The notes: generated from the letters alone by a model not told the origin. Shown: positions 28,251 to 37,032, counted from the stretch's first letter. The stretch is DNA of 64,000 bases from Asticcacaulis aquaticus (GCF_028550415.1 NZ_JAQQKX010000015.1:38721-102720), one strand, 5' to 3'. Made by a program: numbers and translations.

Positions 28251-29471
28251 TTAGAACGCGATGTCGATGGTCGAACGGCGGTTCAGAGGCTCTTTCACGC
28301 CGTCGCCGGTGGCGACTGCCGGAGCCGATTCACCCTTCCAGTCAACGGCCAGGATCGAACCCGACACGCCGAGACCGGCGAGAGCATCAGCCACGGTCTT
28401 GGCGCGGCGTTCCGACAGGCGGATGTTGTAGGCAGCCGAACCCGAGGTATCGGCGTGACCAACGACAACCACGCGGGTCGCGTTACCGGCCTTGGCATAG
28501 TCAGCGGCCTGTTGAACGATCGCTTGCGCGTCGGTCGTCAGGGTCGACTGATCGAATTCGAAGTACACGATGAATTCGCGGGCTTCGTAAACGGCTGCCG
28601 GAGGCGGTGGCGGCGGCGGAGGCGGCGGGGGAGGCGGCGGCGGCGGCGGCGGCGGGGGAGGCGGCGGAGGCGGCGGGGTTTCCGCAGCCGGAGCACCGAA
28701 CGCCCAGCGCAGGCCAACGGTCACGGTCTGATCGTTGAACTTGCCCGAGAACGAACCGGGGTTGAGCAGGGTCGTCGTCGACGTAGCCTTCAGGTTGACT
28801 TCTTCCGTCGTCAGGTAACGATAGGTGAAGTCCAGGTTCAGGCGATCCGACAGAGCCCAGGCGAAACCGGCCAGCGCCTGATAGGCGGCGACGGTGTCTT
28901 CACCGGAGATGGTCAGGTTCTGACCAACGCCGGTCGGGTTGACCGAATACTGACCCGTGAAGTCAGCCTTCACGCGATCCAGACCGACGCCCAGACCGAC
29001 GAACGGATGGAACTTCGATTCCGGGATGAAATCGTAGATCAGGTTCGCCATGAAGGTCGTCTGATCGAACGAACCGACCGGACCGCCGCAGGGCGTCGAA
29101 GCCGTACGCGTCACACCCGGGGTGCAGAGCGCGGTGTCGCGGGGGTTCGTGCCCGGATACGGATAGGCGCGAGCGAAGCCGCGGGCCGAGGTCACGTCGC
29201 CGGGGCGGTAGCCACCTTCGAATTCCACGCGCCACTTCGGGCTGTAACGATAGCCGAGGCGAGCAAAGCCAGCCCAGTCATCGTCCGTACCGACGTTGTA
29301 CACGAACGGCGCACCGTCCGGCATGTTGTTCGCCGACTTGGCAGCGTATTCCGACTTGGTGTTGTAGCCAAGGTCGACAGCGCCGTACCAACCTTCAGCT
29401 TCCTGAGCAAAGGCGCCAGTCGCCGTTGCCAGTGCGACGAGCGCAGCGCCCGCCAGCAAATTGAGTTTCAT
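28251..29471 (-). CDS. OmpA-family outer-membrane protein with polyproline linker
   Basis: 406 residues. The signal peptide ends ATGAFAQ. An eight-strand barrel (about 25-255, with GWYGAVDLGYN, WRVEFEGGYR and FHPFVGLGVG) is followed by 26 consecutive prolines (28600-28677) and an OmpA C-terminal domain that binds peptidoglycan (YFEFDQSTLT, VVVVGHADTSGSAAYN, LSERRAKTVADAL). The proline run is encoded by mixed CCG/CCC/CCT codons. A 5' hairpin (CAGCCGGGATTTCGGCTG) lies about 40 bases before the ATG. Confidence 0.92.
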   Translation of the reverse strand: MKLNLLAGAALVALATATGAFAQEAEGWYGAVDLGYNTKSEYAAKSANNMPDGAPFVYNVGTDDDWAGFARLGYRYSPKWRVEFEGGYRPGDVTSARGFARAYPYPGTNPRDTALCTPGVTRTASTPCGGPVGSFDQTTFMANLIYDFIPESKFHPFVGLGVGLDRVKADFTGQYSVNPTGVGQNLTISGEDTVAAYQALAGFAWALSDRLNLDFTYRYLTTEEVNLKATSTTTLLNPGSFSGKFNDQTVTVGLRWAFGAPAAETPPPPPPPPPPPPPPPPPPPPPPPPPPAAVYEAREFIVYFEFDQSTLTTDAQAIVQQAADYAKAGNATRVVVVGHADTSGSAAYNIRLSERRAKTVADALAGLGVSGSILAVDWKGESAPAVATGDGVKEPLNRRSTIDIAF

Positions 29472-29836
29472 GTGTAATGCCCTCTCTTGGCCATCGATCG
29501 AACAGCCGAAATCCCGGCTGAGTACCGTTGTTTACAAATGTATACATAACTTTGGGAACGTTTTTTGCCTAGCACCTAAAATGGTATTTTGGTTAAAAAT
29601 GCACCCGGTTAATCGCTTTAGCGACGACTGACACCCGAAAGACACGAAATATGACGGGTCAACTCTTGAACATCAGATGCTCTATCACCTCTAGGAAGGC
29701 GTGTAAATTTTCAATAATTAAATGTGAATAGCTGTGGAAAGGGGCTTGCGGAATTCGTTACATGTGAGTAGGAGAACACCTCGTTCAGACCACTGAGCGA
29801 TTTGCGCTCCCTTTTGGCGCAACACCTTGAAAAGAC
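29472..29836. other. Intergenic region upstream of ompA-like gene and tRNA-Ser
   Basis: 365 bases. Next to the outer-membrane gene is the hairpin CAGCCGAAATCCCGGCTG (29503-29520), inside its likely 5' leader. The remainder is AT-rich and probably holds the promoters of both flanking genes. No protein gene is supported. Confidence 0.5.
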
Positions 29837-29926
<90 letters not shown>

Positions 29927-29930
29927 TTCA

Positions 29931-29959
29931 AAAAGCCCGCCATCACGGCGGGCTTTTTT
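29931..29959 (+). terminator. Terminator after tRNA-Ser
   Basis: AAAAGCCCGC-CATCACG-GCGGGCTTTTTT: a perfect GC-rich stem followed by six T, five bases after the tRNA CCA end. Confidence 0.9.
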
Positions 29960-30064
29960 GATTCTGCGGTAAATTTGCATCACCTCTGAGGAGGCTTACG
30001 CACACGCCCTCACCGCGAAATCCATTGCGACGCAATACGACCCGATTCGCACCTGCACAAAAAA

Positions 30065-30268
30065 TCAGACGACTTCCGGTTCGCGCGACACAATCGTATC
30101 GCAGACCTCTCCGGCCCGCGCCGGGTTGGGCGCATCGTCGAGCGCCATATACAGGCTTTCAGCTCCGGTGACGATAAGCGGACTGTCCTCTTCGCGCTGA
30201 AGGACGCCGTAGTGCTCATGGCCGCCTTTGGCCGAGCGCGAAATCTTCAGGGTATGCAAGGCCGGCAT
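30065..30268 (-). CDS. Small protein of unknown function
   Basis: 67 residues starting MPALHTLKISRSAKGGHEHY. AGGAG lies 7 bases before ATG 30268, which favours this start over one 8 codons upstream. It is polar, without signal or membrane segment. It follows the CBS gene by 39 bases in the same direction and is probably in its operon. No domain recognised. Confidence 0.6.
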   Translation of the reverse strand: MPALHTLKISRSAKGGHEHYGVLQREEDSPLIVTGAESLYMALDDAPNPARAGEVCDTIVSREPEVV

Positions 30269-30307
30269 GGCAGGACTCCTGTTGGGGCTCACAACGCAAA
30301 GCGCGCC

Positions 30308-30739
30308 TCATTCGGCGGCGATCTTCGTGTCTTCGGCGACGGCGTTTTCGATGTCGCCGGTCAAACGCTCGTCCTCGCAGCCGCGCGCGATGTCGCCCAG
30401 CGACACCACGCCCACCAGCCGCCGGTCGGCATTGAGCACAGCCAGACGGCGGATCTGAGCGCGCTTCATACGCTGGGCCGCATCTTCGACATTGTCTTCT
30501 TCGAAGCAGTAGATGATGCGGTCGCTCATCACCTCGGACACCGCTGTATCCAGCTTGCGCCCTTCGGCCAGACCGCGCACGACGATATCGCGGTCGGTCA
30601 CCGCCCCTTGCAGACGATCATTCGAGCCCACGGGCAAAAAGCCGCAGTCGCGGTCGCGCATCATCTGCGCTGCCTCGCGAAACGGAGTGGACGGATGCAC
30701 GATGCGCACATCGGTGCACATGACCTGACGGACTAACAT
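30308..30739 (-). CDS. CBS-domain-pair protein
   Basis: 143 residues made of two CBS motifs: VRQVMCTDVRIVHPSTPFRE...GAVTDRDIVVRGLAEG (about 3-60) and VSEVMSDRIIYCFEEDNVED...LVGVVSLGDIARG (about 67-122). Stand-alone CBS pairs bind adenine nucleotides and sense energy or stress states. In alphaproteobacteria they often belong to general stress regulons; no GGAAC/CGTT promoter was seen here. Confidence 0.9.
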   Translation of the reverse strand: MLVRQVMCTDVRIVHPSTPFREAAQMMRDRDCGFLPVGSNDRLQGAVTDRDIVVRGLAEGRKLDTAVSEVMSDRIIYCFEEDNVEDAAQRMKRAQIRRLAVLNADRRLVGVVSLGDIARGCEDERLTGDIENAVAEDTKIAAE

Positions 30740-30839
30740 AGGCGGCTCCCTGATTTTTGAAGCTTCACTCTATAGGAAAGGCCATAAAAAGGACGGCAGG
30801 CATGGTGAGTCACAGATAAGGATCGGGCAAAGCCCGACT

Positions 30840-31808
30840 TTACGGATTTTCTATACGATCACCTGTCAGACGCGGGGCCAAAAAGGCGCAGACGATCAGC
30901 TGCAACTGATGGAACAGCATGACCGGCAGAAGGACCGGCCCCAGCACGGCGGGCGGAAACAGCGTCCCGGCCATCGGCACGCCCGACGCCAGACTCTTTT
31001 TCGAACCGCAGAACAGGACGACCACCCGGTCCTCGCGGCTCAGGCCCGCCCGCCCCGACGCCCACCAGGTAAAGCCCATGACGGCGGCCAGCAAGACCGC
31101 ACCTGCCACAAACATCAGGGCCAGATCAGCAAGCCCCACCTTGGACCACAGGCCTTCGACGACCGATGCCGAAAAGGCGGTATAGACGACTAGTAGGATC
31201 GATCCGCGATCGACGCGCCCGACAAGGGTCTTGTGCGTATCTAGGACACCTTTCAGCACCGGTCTCAGCAAATGCCCAACGATGAACGGCAGCAACAATT
31301 GCAAGGCGATCGAGGTCACGGCATCGAACGATACGCCGCCCGCCGCTTGTCCCATCAACAGCGCCACCAGCATCGGCGTGATCAGGATGCCTAAGATATT
31401 TGACACCGACGCGCTGCATACGGCCGCCGCGACATTGCCTTTGGCGATGGCGGTAAAGGCGATCGACGACTGCACCGTCGAGGGCAGCAGGCAGAGGAAC
31501 AGCAGCCCGGCCAGCATCATCGGGTCCATCAACGGCGACAAGGCCGCGCGCAGGCCCAGCCCCAGCAGCGGAAACACCGCGAAGGTCGTGGCGAAGACCA
31601 GCGCATGGACCTTCCACGCCTTCATCCCGGCCCAGATCGATTCGCGCGACAGCTTGGCGCCATGCAAAAAGAACAGCAGGACGATGGCGGCGTCCTTGAT
31701 CCATTCCGCGACGACGGCGGCGCTTCCGCGCACCGGCAGGACGGAGGCCAGAACCACCATGCCCAGCAGCATGAGGATATAGGGATCGAGAATTTTGAAC
31801 AGTTTCAT
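30840..31808 (-). CDS. Bile acid:sodium symporter (BASS/SBF-like) family transporter
   Basis: 322 residues with about ten membrane segments. FFLHGAKLSRESIWAGMKAW, LLPSTVQSSIAFTAIAKGN (the discontinuous helix region) and LFCGSKKSLASGVPMAGTLF are signatures of the SBF-like (YfeH-type) branch. The ATG overlaps the panE stop (ATGA), so it is translated with panE. Some BASS proteins (PanS of Salmonella) carry ketopantoate or pantoate, so the coupling to panE suggests the same cargo; this is inference. Confidence 0.88.
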   Translation of the reverse strand: MKLFKILDPYILMLLGMVVLASVLPVRGSAAVVAEWIKDAAIVLLFFLHGAKLSRESIWAGMKAWKVHALVFATTFAVFPLLGLGLRAALSPLMDPMMLAGLLFLCLLPSTVQSSIAFTAIAKGNVAAAVCSASVSNILGILITPMLVALLMGQAAGGVSFDAVTSIALQLLLPFIVGHLLRPVLKGVLDTHKTLVGRVDRGSILLVVYTAFSASVVEGLWSKVGLADLALMFVAGAVLLAAVMGFTWWASGRAGLSREDRVVVLFCGSKKSLASGVPMAGTLFPPAVLGPVLLPVMLFHQLQLIVCAFLAPRLTGDRIENP

Positions 31809-32782
31809 GCGGTTTGTCCTGCCAGCAGCGGCACAAGGATATCGCTGACCGGGGTCGGGATACCGTGCTTGCGGCCCTTGCGCACGATCACCGCGTTGCG
31901 AGCGTCCCACTCGGTTTCGCGGCCCGCCGCCCGGTCGTCGTACATCGAATTGGTGTCGTCGGGGGTGGCCTCCATGAACTTCGCCATCTGCGCCTCTATA
32001 AGACTGTCGGGCAGTTTCGCCCCTTCGGCCCGGCCCACCGCCACGCATTCGCTGAGGATGGCGAGGGCGATATCGGCGACACCGGGTTTATGGAACACGC
32101 GCATGGGCTGACCGGTCAGGGCGAGGATGGCACCGCCGGGGGCATTGACGCACAGCTTCAGCCAGTTGTCGGTGACGAAGTCCTCCGTCGTGCGCGCACT
32201 GACGAAGGTGCCGTCGAACAGGGCGCAGAAATCGCGACCGTCACCTGTATCCGGCACCAGCAGATTGGCCCGGCCGCGCCATTCGACGACACCGGGCGCG
32301 TAGCGACCTGCCGGGATATCGACGACCACCGGCACCAGAGCACATCCCGATCCTGTTGGATCGGAATCATGCTCTGGTTTTTTGTCTTGTCGCGCATTTG
32401 ATTCCGAAAACCGTTGCACACTTTTCGGAATGCGCTTTGGCAGCACATTCGGCACCAGAGGCTCGACGCGCTCCACATGCTCGACGCCGTTTTGCAGGAT
32501 GGCGACGCGCGTCCCCTCCCCCACTGCCGCGTTGAGCCAGTCCGCCGCGCCCTGAACCTGATGGGCCTTGACGCAGAGCAGCACCCAGTCGGGCGGGGTT
32601 ATCTGTGCTGGATCGGTGACGACGGTGACATCCAGATCGCGGGCCGGTTCGCCAGAACAGTTGACGCGCAAAGGCGCAAAGGCCTGACGCGCAGCAAAGG
32701 TCACGGCGTGTCCGGCGTCGATCAGGGCCGCTCCGGCGCTCAGGCCCACCGCGCCCGGTCCGATGATCAGAATGGTCGTCAT
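31805..32782 (-). CDS. panE: 2-dehydropantoate 2-reductase with in-frame repeat insertion
   Basis: 325 residues. It reduces ketopantoate to pantoate with NADPH for CoA synthesis. The Rossmann motif GPGAVGLSAGAAL, LLCVKAHQVQ, ILQNGVEH, the catalytic Lys in NWLKLCVNAPGGAI and the C-terminal NSMYDDRAAGRETEWDARN are all present. Between the LQNG region and the following strand, residues about 108-147 are encoded by a 120-bp repeat element bounded by 11-bp direct repeats. Removing it gives a 285-residue protein of ordinary size. All catalytic residues lie outside the insert, so the enzyme may still work. Confidence 0.88.
   Translation of the reverse strand: MTTILIIGPGAVGLSAGAALIDAGHAVTFAARQAFAPLRVNCSGEPARDLDVTVVTDPAQITPPDWVLLCVKAHQVQGAADWLNAAVGEGTRVAILQNGVEHVERVEPLVPNVLPKRIPKSVQRFSESNARQDKKPEHDSDPTGSGCALVPVVVDIPAGRYAPGVVEWRGRANLLVPDTGDGRDFCALFDGTFVSARTTEDFVTDNWLKLCVNAPGGAILALTGQPMRVFHKPGVADIALAILSECVAVGRAEGAKLPDSLIEAQMAKFMEATPDDTNSMYDDRAAGRETEWDARNAVIVRKGRKHGIPTPVSDILVPLLAGQTA
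32341..32460. repeat. Repeat element inserted in frame within panE
   Basis: The 11-bp sequence CGGCACCAGAG occurs at 32330-32340 and again at 32450-32460; the interval is exactly 120 bases (40 codons). The element has a first hairpin AGAGCACATCCCGATCC / GGATCGGAATCATGCTCT, a spacer TTTTTTGTCTTGTCGCGCA, and a second hairpin ATTCCGAAAA / TTTTCGGAAT. The same design occurs outside genes at 43427-43532. Four bases of the direct repeat (AGAG) also belong to the first hairpin, so its exact end is uncertain. Confidence 0.85.
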
Positions 32783-32868
32783 TTTTTGGCGTTTCCTTAC
32801 CTTGGGTGACGCTATACCGGCGGTCCATTTGACGTTAAGGTCAAGGCAACCTCGTGCGGAGCGTGCTT

Positions 32869-33324
32869 ATGGCCAGCAACCCTATCAAACGTTTCAAGCT
32901 GATCAACCTCTATCCGCCGATGATCGGGGCCGGTATCCGCGTCGTGCGCTATGCCGACGACTTCACCGAGATCGAAGTCCACATGAAACTACGCTGGTGG
33001 AACCGCAACGTCGTCGGCACGCAGTTCGGTGGCTCGCTCTATATGATGTGCGACCCGTTCTTCATGGCGATCCTGATGACGCAACTAGGGCGCGGCTATA
33101 TCGTGTGGGACAAGGCCGCGCGCATCGACTTCCTCAAACCCGGCCGCGGGCGGGTGCGCGCCATCTTCCGCATCCCGCCGGAAGAAATCGCCCGGATCAG
33201 GGCGCTGGCGGACAGCCAGCCCAAGATCGAGCCGGAATTCGAGGTCGATGTGGTGGATGACGATGGCGTGGTGGTGGCGCGCGTGCATAAGACACTATAT
33301 GTGAGGAAGAAACCTCCGAAATAA
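32869..33324 (+). CDS. DUF4442 hotdog-fold (PaaI-like thioesterase) protein
   Basis: 151 residues. The pattern RFKLINLYPPMIGAGIRVV, WWNRNVVGTQFGGSLYMMCD and DKAARIDFLKPGRG is that of the DUF4442 hotdog family, proposed to act on acyl-CoA thioesters. The start at ATG 32869 has CGGAG upstream; an earlier GTG would add five residues. The threonine aldolase gene follows after 10 bases, suggesting co-transcription. Divergent from panE. Confidence 0.8.
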   Translation: MASNPIKRFKLINLYPPMIGAGIRVVRYADDFTEIEVHMKLRWWNRNVVGTQFGGSLYMMCDPFFMAILMTQLGRGYIVWDKAARIDFLKPGRGRVRAIFRIPPEEIARIRALADSQPKIEPEFEVDVVDDDGVVVARVHKTLYVRKKPPK

Positions 33325-33334
33325 CCGAGCTCCG

Positions 33335-34360
33335 ATGCCCTCCTTCGCCAGCGACAATACCGCCCCGATGCACCCCGCCGTTTTGGCGGCTTTGAGCGCC
33401 GTCAATAGCGGCCACATGCCGTCCTATGGGGCCGACGAGGTCACCGGGCGACTCAATGAAACGCTGCGCGAAGTGTTTGCCGCACCGCAACTGCGCGCCT
33501 TTCCGACCTTCAACGGCTCGGCGACCAACGGCGTGGCCTTGGCCGCCATGATGAAGCCGTTCGAGGCCGTGATCGCCACCCGCGACGCCCATATCCAGAA
33601 CGACGAATGCGGCCTGCCGGAGTTTTTCACCGGGGCCAAAATCCTGATCGCACCCGATCATCTGGGAAAACTGACGCCCGAAGGCATAGAGCGTATTGTC
33701 GCCGGATCGAAGGATCATGCCCCCCACGCCGTCCGCCCAAAAGTCATCAGCCTGACGCAATCGACCGAGATCGGCACGGTCTATAGCGTCGCGGAATTGC
33801 AGGCCTTGCGCGCGGTCGCCGATGCGCACGACCTGCTGATCCACATGGACGGGGCGCGCCTGAGCAATGCGGTGTCATCGCTGGGCGTATCGCCGTCGGA
33901 AGCCGTGACGGGGGTCGATATATTGTCGTTTGGCGGCACCAAGGCCGGCGCAGCGCTCGCCGAGGCCGTGGTCATTTTCAATCCGGGGCTCCAGCGCGAT
34001 TTCGAATACTGGCATAAGCGCATGGGGCAGTTGCCGTCCAAGATGCGCTTCGTCTCGGCGCAATTACTGGCCTTGCTGGAGGGCGATCTGTGGCTGGAAC
34101 TGGCCGGTCATGCCAATGCGATGGCGAGGCGGCTGGAGGCCGGATTGGCCGGTATCGACGGCGTGTCCGTGCTCTACCCGGTCGAGGCCAATGCCCTGTT
34201 CGTCACCTTGCCGCCCAAGGTCGCGCAGGGGCTTGAAGCGGCGGCTCACAAGTTCTATCCGTGGTCGCTGGCCGGGGATAATGCCTACCGTCTGGTGTGC
34301 AGTTTCATCACTACCGCCGCGGAGGTCGATCAGTTCCTTGCCGATTGCGGCTCTCAATAA
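33335..34360 (+). CDS. Low-specificity threonine aldolase (PLP)
   Basis: 341 residues. It cleaves L-threonine or L-allo-threonine to glycine and acetaldehyde. The N-terminus FASDNTAPMHPAVLAAL is typical, the PLP lysine lies in SFGGTKAGAALAEAVV, and the PLP-contact region is LLIHMDGARLSNA. Some members act on beta-hydroxyaspartate or phenylserine instead, so the substrate is not certain. Confidence 0.9.
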   Translation: MPSFASDNTAPMHPAVLAALSAVNSGHMPSYGADEVTGRLNETLREVFAAPQLRAFPTFNGSATNGVALAAMMKPFEAVIATRDAHIQNDECGLPEFFTGAKILIAPDHLGKLTPEGIERIVAGSKDHAPHAVRPKVISLTQSTEIGTVYSVAELQALRAVADAHDLLIHMDGARLSNAVSSLGVSPSEAVTGVDILSFGGTKAGAALAEAVVIFNPGLQRDFEYWHKRMGQLPSKMRFVSAQLLALLEGDLWLELAGHANAMARRLEAGLAGIDGVSVLYPVEANALFVTLPPKVAQGLEAAAHKFYPWSLAGDNAYRLVCSFITTAAEVDQFLADCGSQ

Positions 34361-34477
34361 TCCCCTCTCCCTTGAGGGAGAGGGCTAGGGTGAGGGGGAA
34401 CTGTTAAACACATACTCGCTGCACCCTTTCCCCCTCACCCGGCCCAGTCGGGCCACCCTCTCCCTCAGGGAGAGGGA
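34361..34477. repeat. Bipartite palindromic intergenic repeat (copy C)
   Basis: CCCTCTCCCTTGAGGGAGAGGG at the left and CCCTCTCCCTCAGGGAGAGGG at the right enclose GGTGAGGGGGAAC / TTTCCCCCTCACC, so the whole element is a nested palindrome. The right arm comes within 20 bases of the ybaK start and gives a purine-rich leader. A lone arm is at 4194-4220. Confidence 0.75.
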
Positions 34478-34494
34478 AAAAAAATGACAAGTCC

Positions 34495-34971
34495 ATGTCC
34501 AAAACCACCGCCGCCACTGCTGCCCTCACCAAAGCCGGGATCGTCTTCGATCTCCACCCCTATGCCTACGACCCGGACGCGCCGCGCGTCGGACTGCAAG
34601 CCGCCGAGGCCCTGAACGTCGATCCGTCGCAAACCTTCAAGACCCTGATGGCCGAGGTCGACGGCAAGTGCGTCTGCGTCGTTGTGCCGTCGGACGGCGA
34701 AGTGTCGATGAAAAAGCTGGCTGCGCATTTCAAGGGCAAGTCGGCTAACATGATGAAAGTGCCCGAAGCGGAAAAGGTCACCGGCTTCAAGGTCGGTGGC
34801 ATCTCGCCTTTCGGTCAGCGCAAACTGCACCCCACCGCCATCGACGAAACCGCGCAGCTTTACAACATCGTCTATATCAATGCCGGTCAGCGCGGTTTGC
34901 TCCTGAGCATCGCGCCCGAAGAGGCCTCACAATTCCTCAATGCCGGATATGTGGATTTAATGGCAGAATAA
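34495..34971 (+). CDS. ybaK: YbaK-type Cys-tRNA(Pro) deacylase
   Basis: 158 residues. It hydrolyses mischarged Cys-tRNA(Pro). Family features include FDLHPYAYDP, GLQAAEALNVDPSQTFKTLM, the conserved lysine region FKTLM and VTGFKVGGISPFGQR followed by the C-terminal GQRGLLLSIAPEE. The ATG at 34495 lies just after repeat copy C; the usual Shine-Dalgarno spacing is not seen. Confidence 0.92.
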   Translation: MSKTTAATAALTKAGIVFDLHPYAYDPDAPRVGLQAAEALNVDPSQTFKTLMAEVDGKCVCVVVPSDGEVSMKKLAAHFKGKSANMMKVPEAEKVTGFKVGGISPFGQRKLHPTAIDETAQLYNIVYINAGQRGLLLSIAPEEASQFLNAGYVDLMAE

Positions 34972-35010
34972 TTATCCGCATGTTACCGTCCTCGGAACAG
35001 GGGGCAGGAC

Positions 35011-35844
35011 ATGCTGAAGACCGTTTTGGCGGCCATTTTTCTGATAGCGACCGATATTGCCGTCGCTCAGACCATACAGCCCTTCGATATGGGTTACCGT
35101 GATGGGGAACCTGAACGATTGACGGAATCCAGCGGCCTTGCTGAACGTAACGCAAACACGCTCATCTTGAATTTCGATGGCAAGCCCGTTGTCCGGCTTC
35201 AGGACCGCGCCACCGGTCATTGCCCGACCAATGAATGCCATATCTGGTCCTATTGGATGACGTGGCAACTGAAAACGTCGCCGGACAGCGCACCGGAACC
35301 CCACGCCCTGATTGCCTGGTATCCCGGCGAGGGCGGCAAGTTTATCCTTGTCGGCAAGGACGAGCGTCTGTTCTGGTTTGATGCCAATGTCGCCTATTCT
35401 CCCGATGGGCGTTACGTGACGGATTCAGCGATCGATGGAATTCACGAACCGGCGCAATTTCACCTGATTGATTGGACCTCGCCAGATCATGCCATCGCGT
35501 GGAAAACACCCTTTCCCTGTGAAGTTCCCGAATGGATCAGTGCGTCATCGTTCTATGTCGCATGTGAAAACTCCAAGCTGAAATCCCGCAGTTTTGCCGA
35601 GGTCCGCCTTATGCCCGACGGAAGCTGGAAATTGCGGGAATTAGGTGGCTTACCCAAAGGCATATGGCTGCTGGATGAGTTTATCGCCAAAGGCGCCAAG
35701 GTCATCACAGTACCTAAGCGCCATCTGAGAGAAGTCGTACTGACGCCGTTTCGTTACGACAGACGCCCACTCCGGCCAACCACCGAAGTCTATGATGACG
35801 TCATGAAATCCGTAGAAATCGTTAAACAGGCACATGAGAGATAG
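35011..35844 (+). CDS. Secreted protein of unknown function
   Basis: 277 residues with a signal peptide (MLKTVLAAIFLIATDIAVAQ). The mature part has repeated W/F-rich strands such as LFWFDANVAYSPDGRYV and FHLIDWTSPDHAIAWKT, suggesting a beta-propeller or sandwich, and four cysteines. No domain recognised. Codons are clearly richer in A and T than in neighbours, consistent with acquisition by transfer. Confidence 0.65.
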   Translation: MLKTVLAAIFLIATDIAVAQTIQPFDMGYRDGEPERLTESSGLAERNANTLILNFDGKPVVRLQDRATGHCPTNECHIWSYWMTWQLKTSPDSAPEPHALIAWYPGEGGKFILVGKDERLFWFDANVAYSPDGRYVTDSAIDGIHEPAQFHLIDWTSPDHAIAWKTPFPCEVPEWISASSFYVACENSKLKSRSFAEVRLMPDGSWKLRELGGLPKGIWLLDEFIAKGAKVITVPKRHLREVVLTPFRYDRRPLRPTTEVYDDVMKSVEIVKQAHER

Positions 35845-35888
35845 AACCGCCAAACAACCCATGATAGCTTTCCTAAATGGAGGCGAGC

Positions 35889-36299
35889 ATGGCAGACAGC
35901 GGCGGCAATCCCTTTTTCGACCCCTTTAACCTGATGCGCTTCGCGCCGCAAACCCTGACGCAGGATATCCTGCGCGGATGGTCGCTGATCAGCATTACCG
36001 AGAACAACTCCTCGGCCCCGGACACCGAAAAGCGTATCGTCGAGCAGGAGAGCTATGGCCGACAGATCGGCAAGCTGACCGACGCCGTGCTGTGCCTGAT
36101 CGACGACCTGCCCGACGATAAACGCGATGCCCAAGCCTATGTCGAACTGGCGGCGCTGAAGGACCGCATCGATAAACTCAAGGCCGAAAGCGCGACCAAG
36201 CGGCTCAACCGCTGGCAGGACGATCTGAGCCTGCTCAAAGCCAGCGACCCGGCGGAATATTCGCGGCAGATCGAGCGGTTGAAGGCGTACCTCGCCTAA
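35889..36299 (+). CDS. Hypothetical protein, Caulobacterales-type
   Basis: 136 residues. GGAGG lies 6 bases before ATG 35889, which decides the start over the ATG at 35877. The N-terminus NPFFDPFNLMRFAPQTLTQD is amphipathic and the C-terminal half (about 85-136) is strongly charged and helical with coiled-coil character. Cytoplasmic by appearance; no known domain. Its stop overlaps that of the convergent GST gene. Confidence 0.7.
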   Translation: MADSGGNPFFDPFNLMRFAPQTLTQDILRGWSLISITENNSSAPDTEKRIVEQESYGRQIGKLTDAVLCLIDDLPDDKRDAQAYVELAALKDRIDKLKAESATKRLNRWQDDLSLLKASDPAEYSRQIERLKAYLA

Positions 36300-36922
36300 C
36301 GCGCTTCCTTGCCGATGGTCATGCCCTTCTGCACCGCCGGGCGCGCGCCGACCTTGGCGAACCAGGCATTGATATGCGGTGTGGCCTCCAGAAGCGCTTC
36401 CTGCTTGTAGAAGGTGCGCAGGGTGTTGATCCACGGATAGATGGCGATATCGGCGATCGAATAGTCCTCACCGGCCACGTAAGCGTGCTTCGACAGTTGC
36501 GTTTCCAGCACCTTCAACAGACGGATCGCCTCGGTCTTGTAACGGTTCTGGGCGTAGGGCACTTGCTCCGGCGCAAACACCGTGAAATGCCCCAGTTGGC
36601 CGAACATCGGCCCCAGACCGCCCATCTGCCAGTTGAGCCACTCCAGCACCTTGTAGCGCGCCTCGCCCGACGCGGGCAGCAGCTTACCGGTCTTTTCGGC
36701 CAGATAGACGAGAATGGCCCCGGTCTCGAAGACGCTGATGCCGGTTTCGTCGTCGACGATGGCCGGGATCTTGTTGTTGGGGGATATCTTGAGGAACTCC
36801 GGCTTGAACTGATCGTCCGCCCCGATATTGATCGGATTGACCTTGTACGGCAGACCCAGTTCCTCCAGCGCGATGGAGGCCTTGAAACCGTTGGGCGTCG
36901 TCCAGGTGTGCAGGGTGATCAT
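36296..36922 (-). CDS. Glutathione S-transferase, YfcG/nu-class-like
   Basis: 208 residues. The thioredoxin-fold N-terminus reads MITLHTWTTPNGFKASIALE, with the T-x-N motif of nu-class enzymes, followed by the cis-proline segment NKIPAIVDDETGISVFETGA. The helical domain has YSIADIAIYPWI (N-capping box). Members act as disulfide-bond oxidoreductases or transferases. The start at ATG 36922 has AAGGA upstream. Confidence 0.88.
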   Translation of the reverse strand: MITLHTWTTPNGFKASIALEELGLPYKVNPINIGADDQFKPEFLKISPNNKIPAIVDDETGISVFETGAILVYLAEKTGKLLPASGEARYKVLEWLNWQMGGLGPMFGQLGHFTVFAPEQVPYAQNRYKTEAIRLLKVLETQLSKHAYVAGEDYSIADIAIYPWINTLRTFYKQEALLEATPHINAWFAKVGARPAVQKGMTIGKEAR

Positions 36923-37032
36923 CGCGGAAAATCCTTGTTCGGGGTGTCCCCTGTCGGGGTGTCTCAGTGCTGCGTCAGAGATAGGGGCGCAAATGTGGCG
37001 ATCAAGAGGTATGGTTTTGTTTTGTCGGATAT

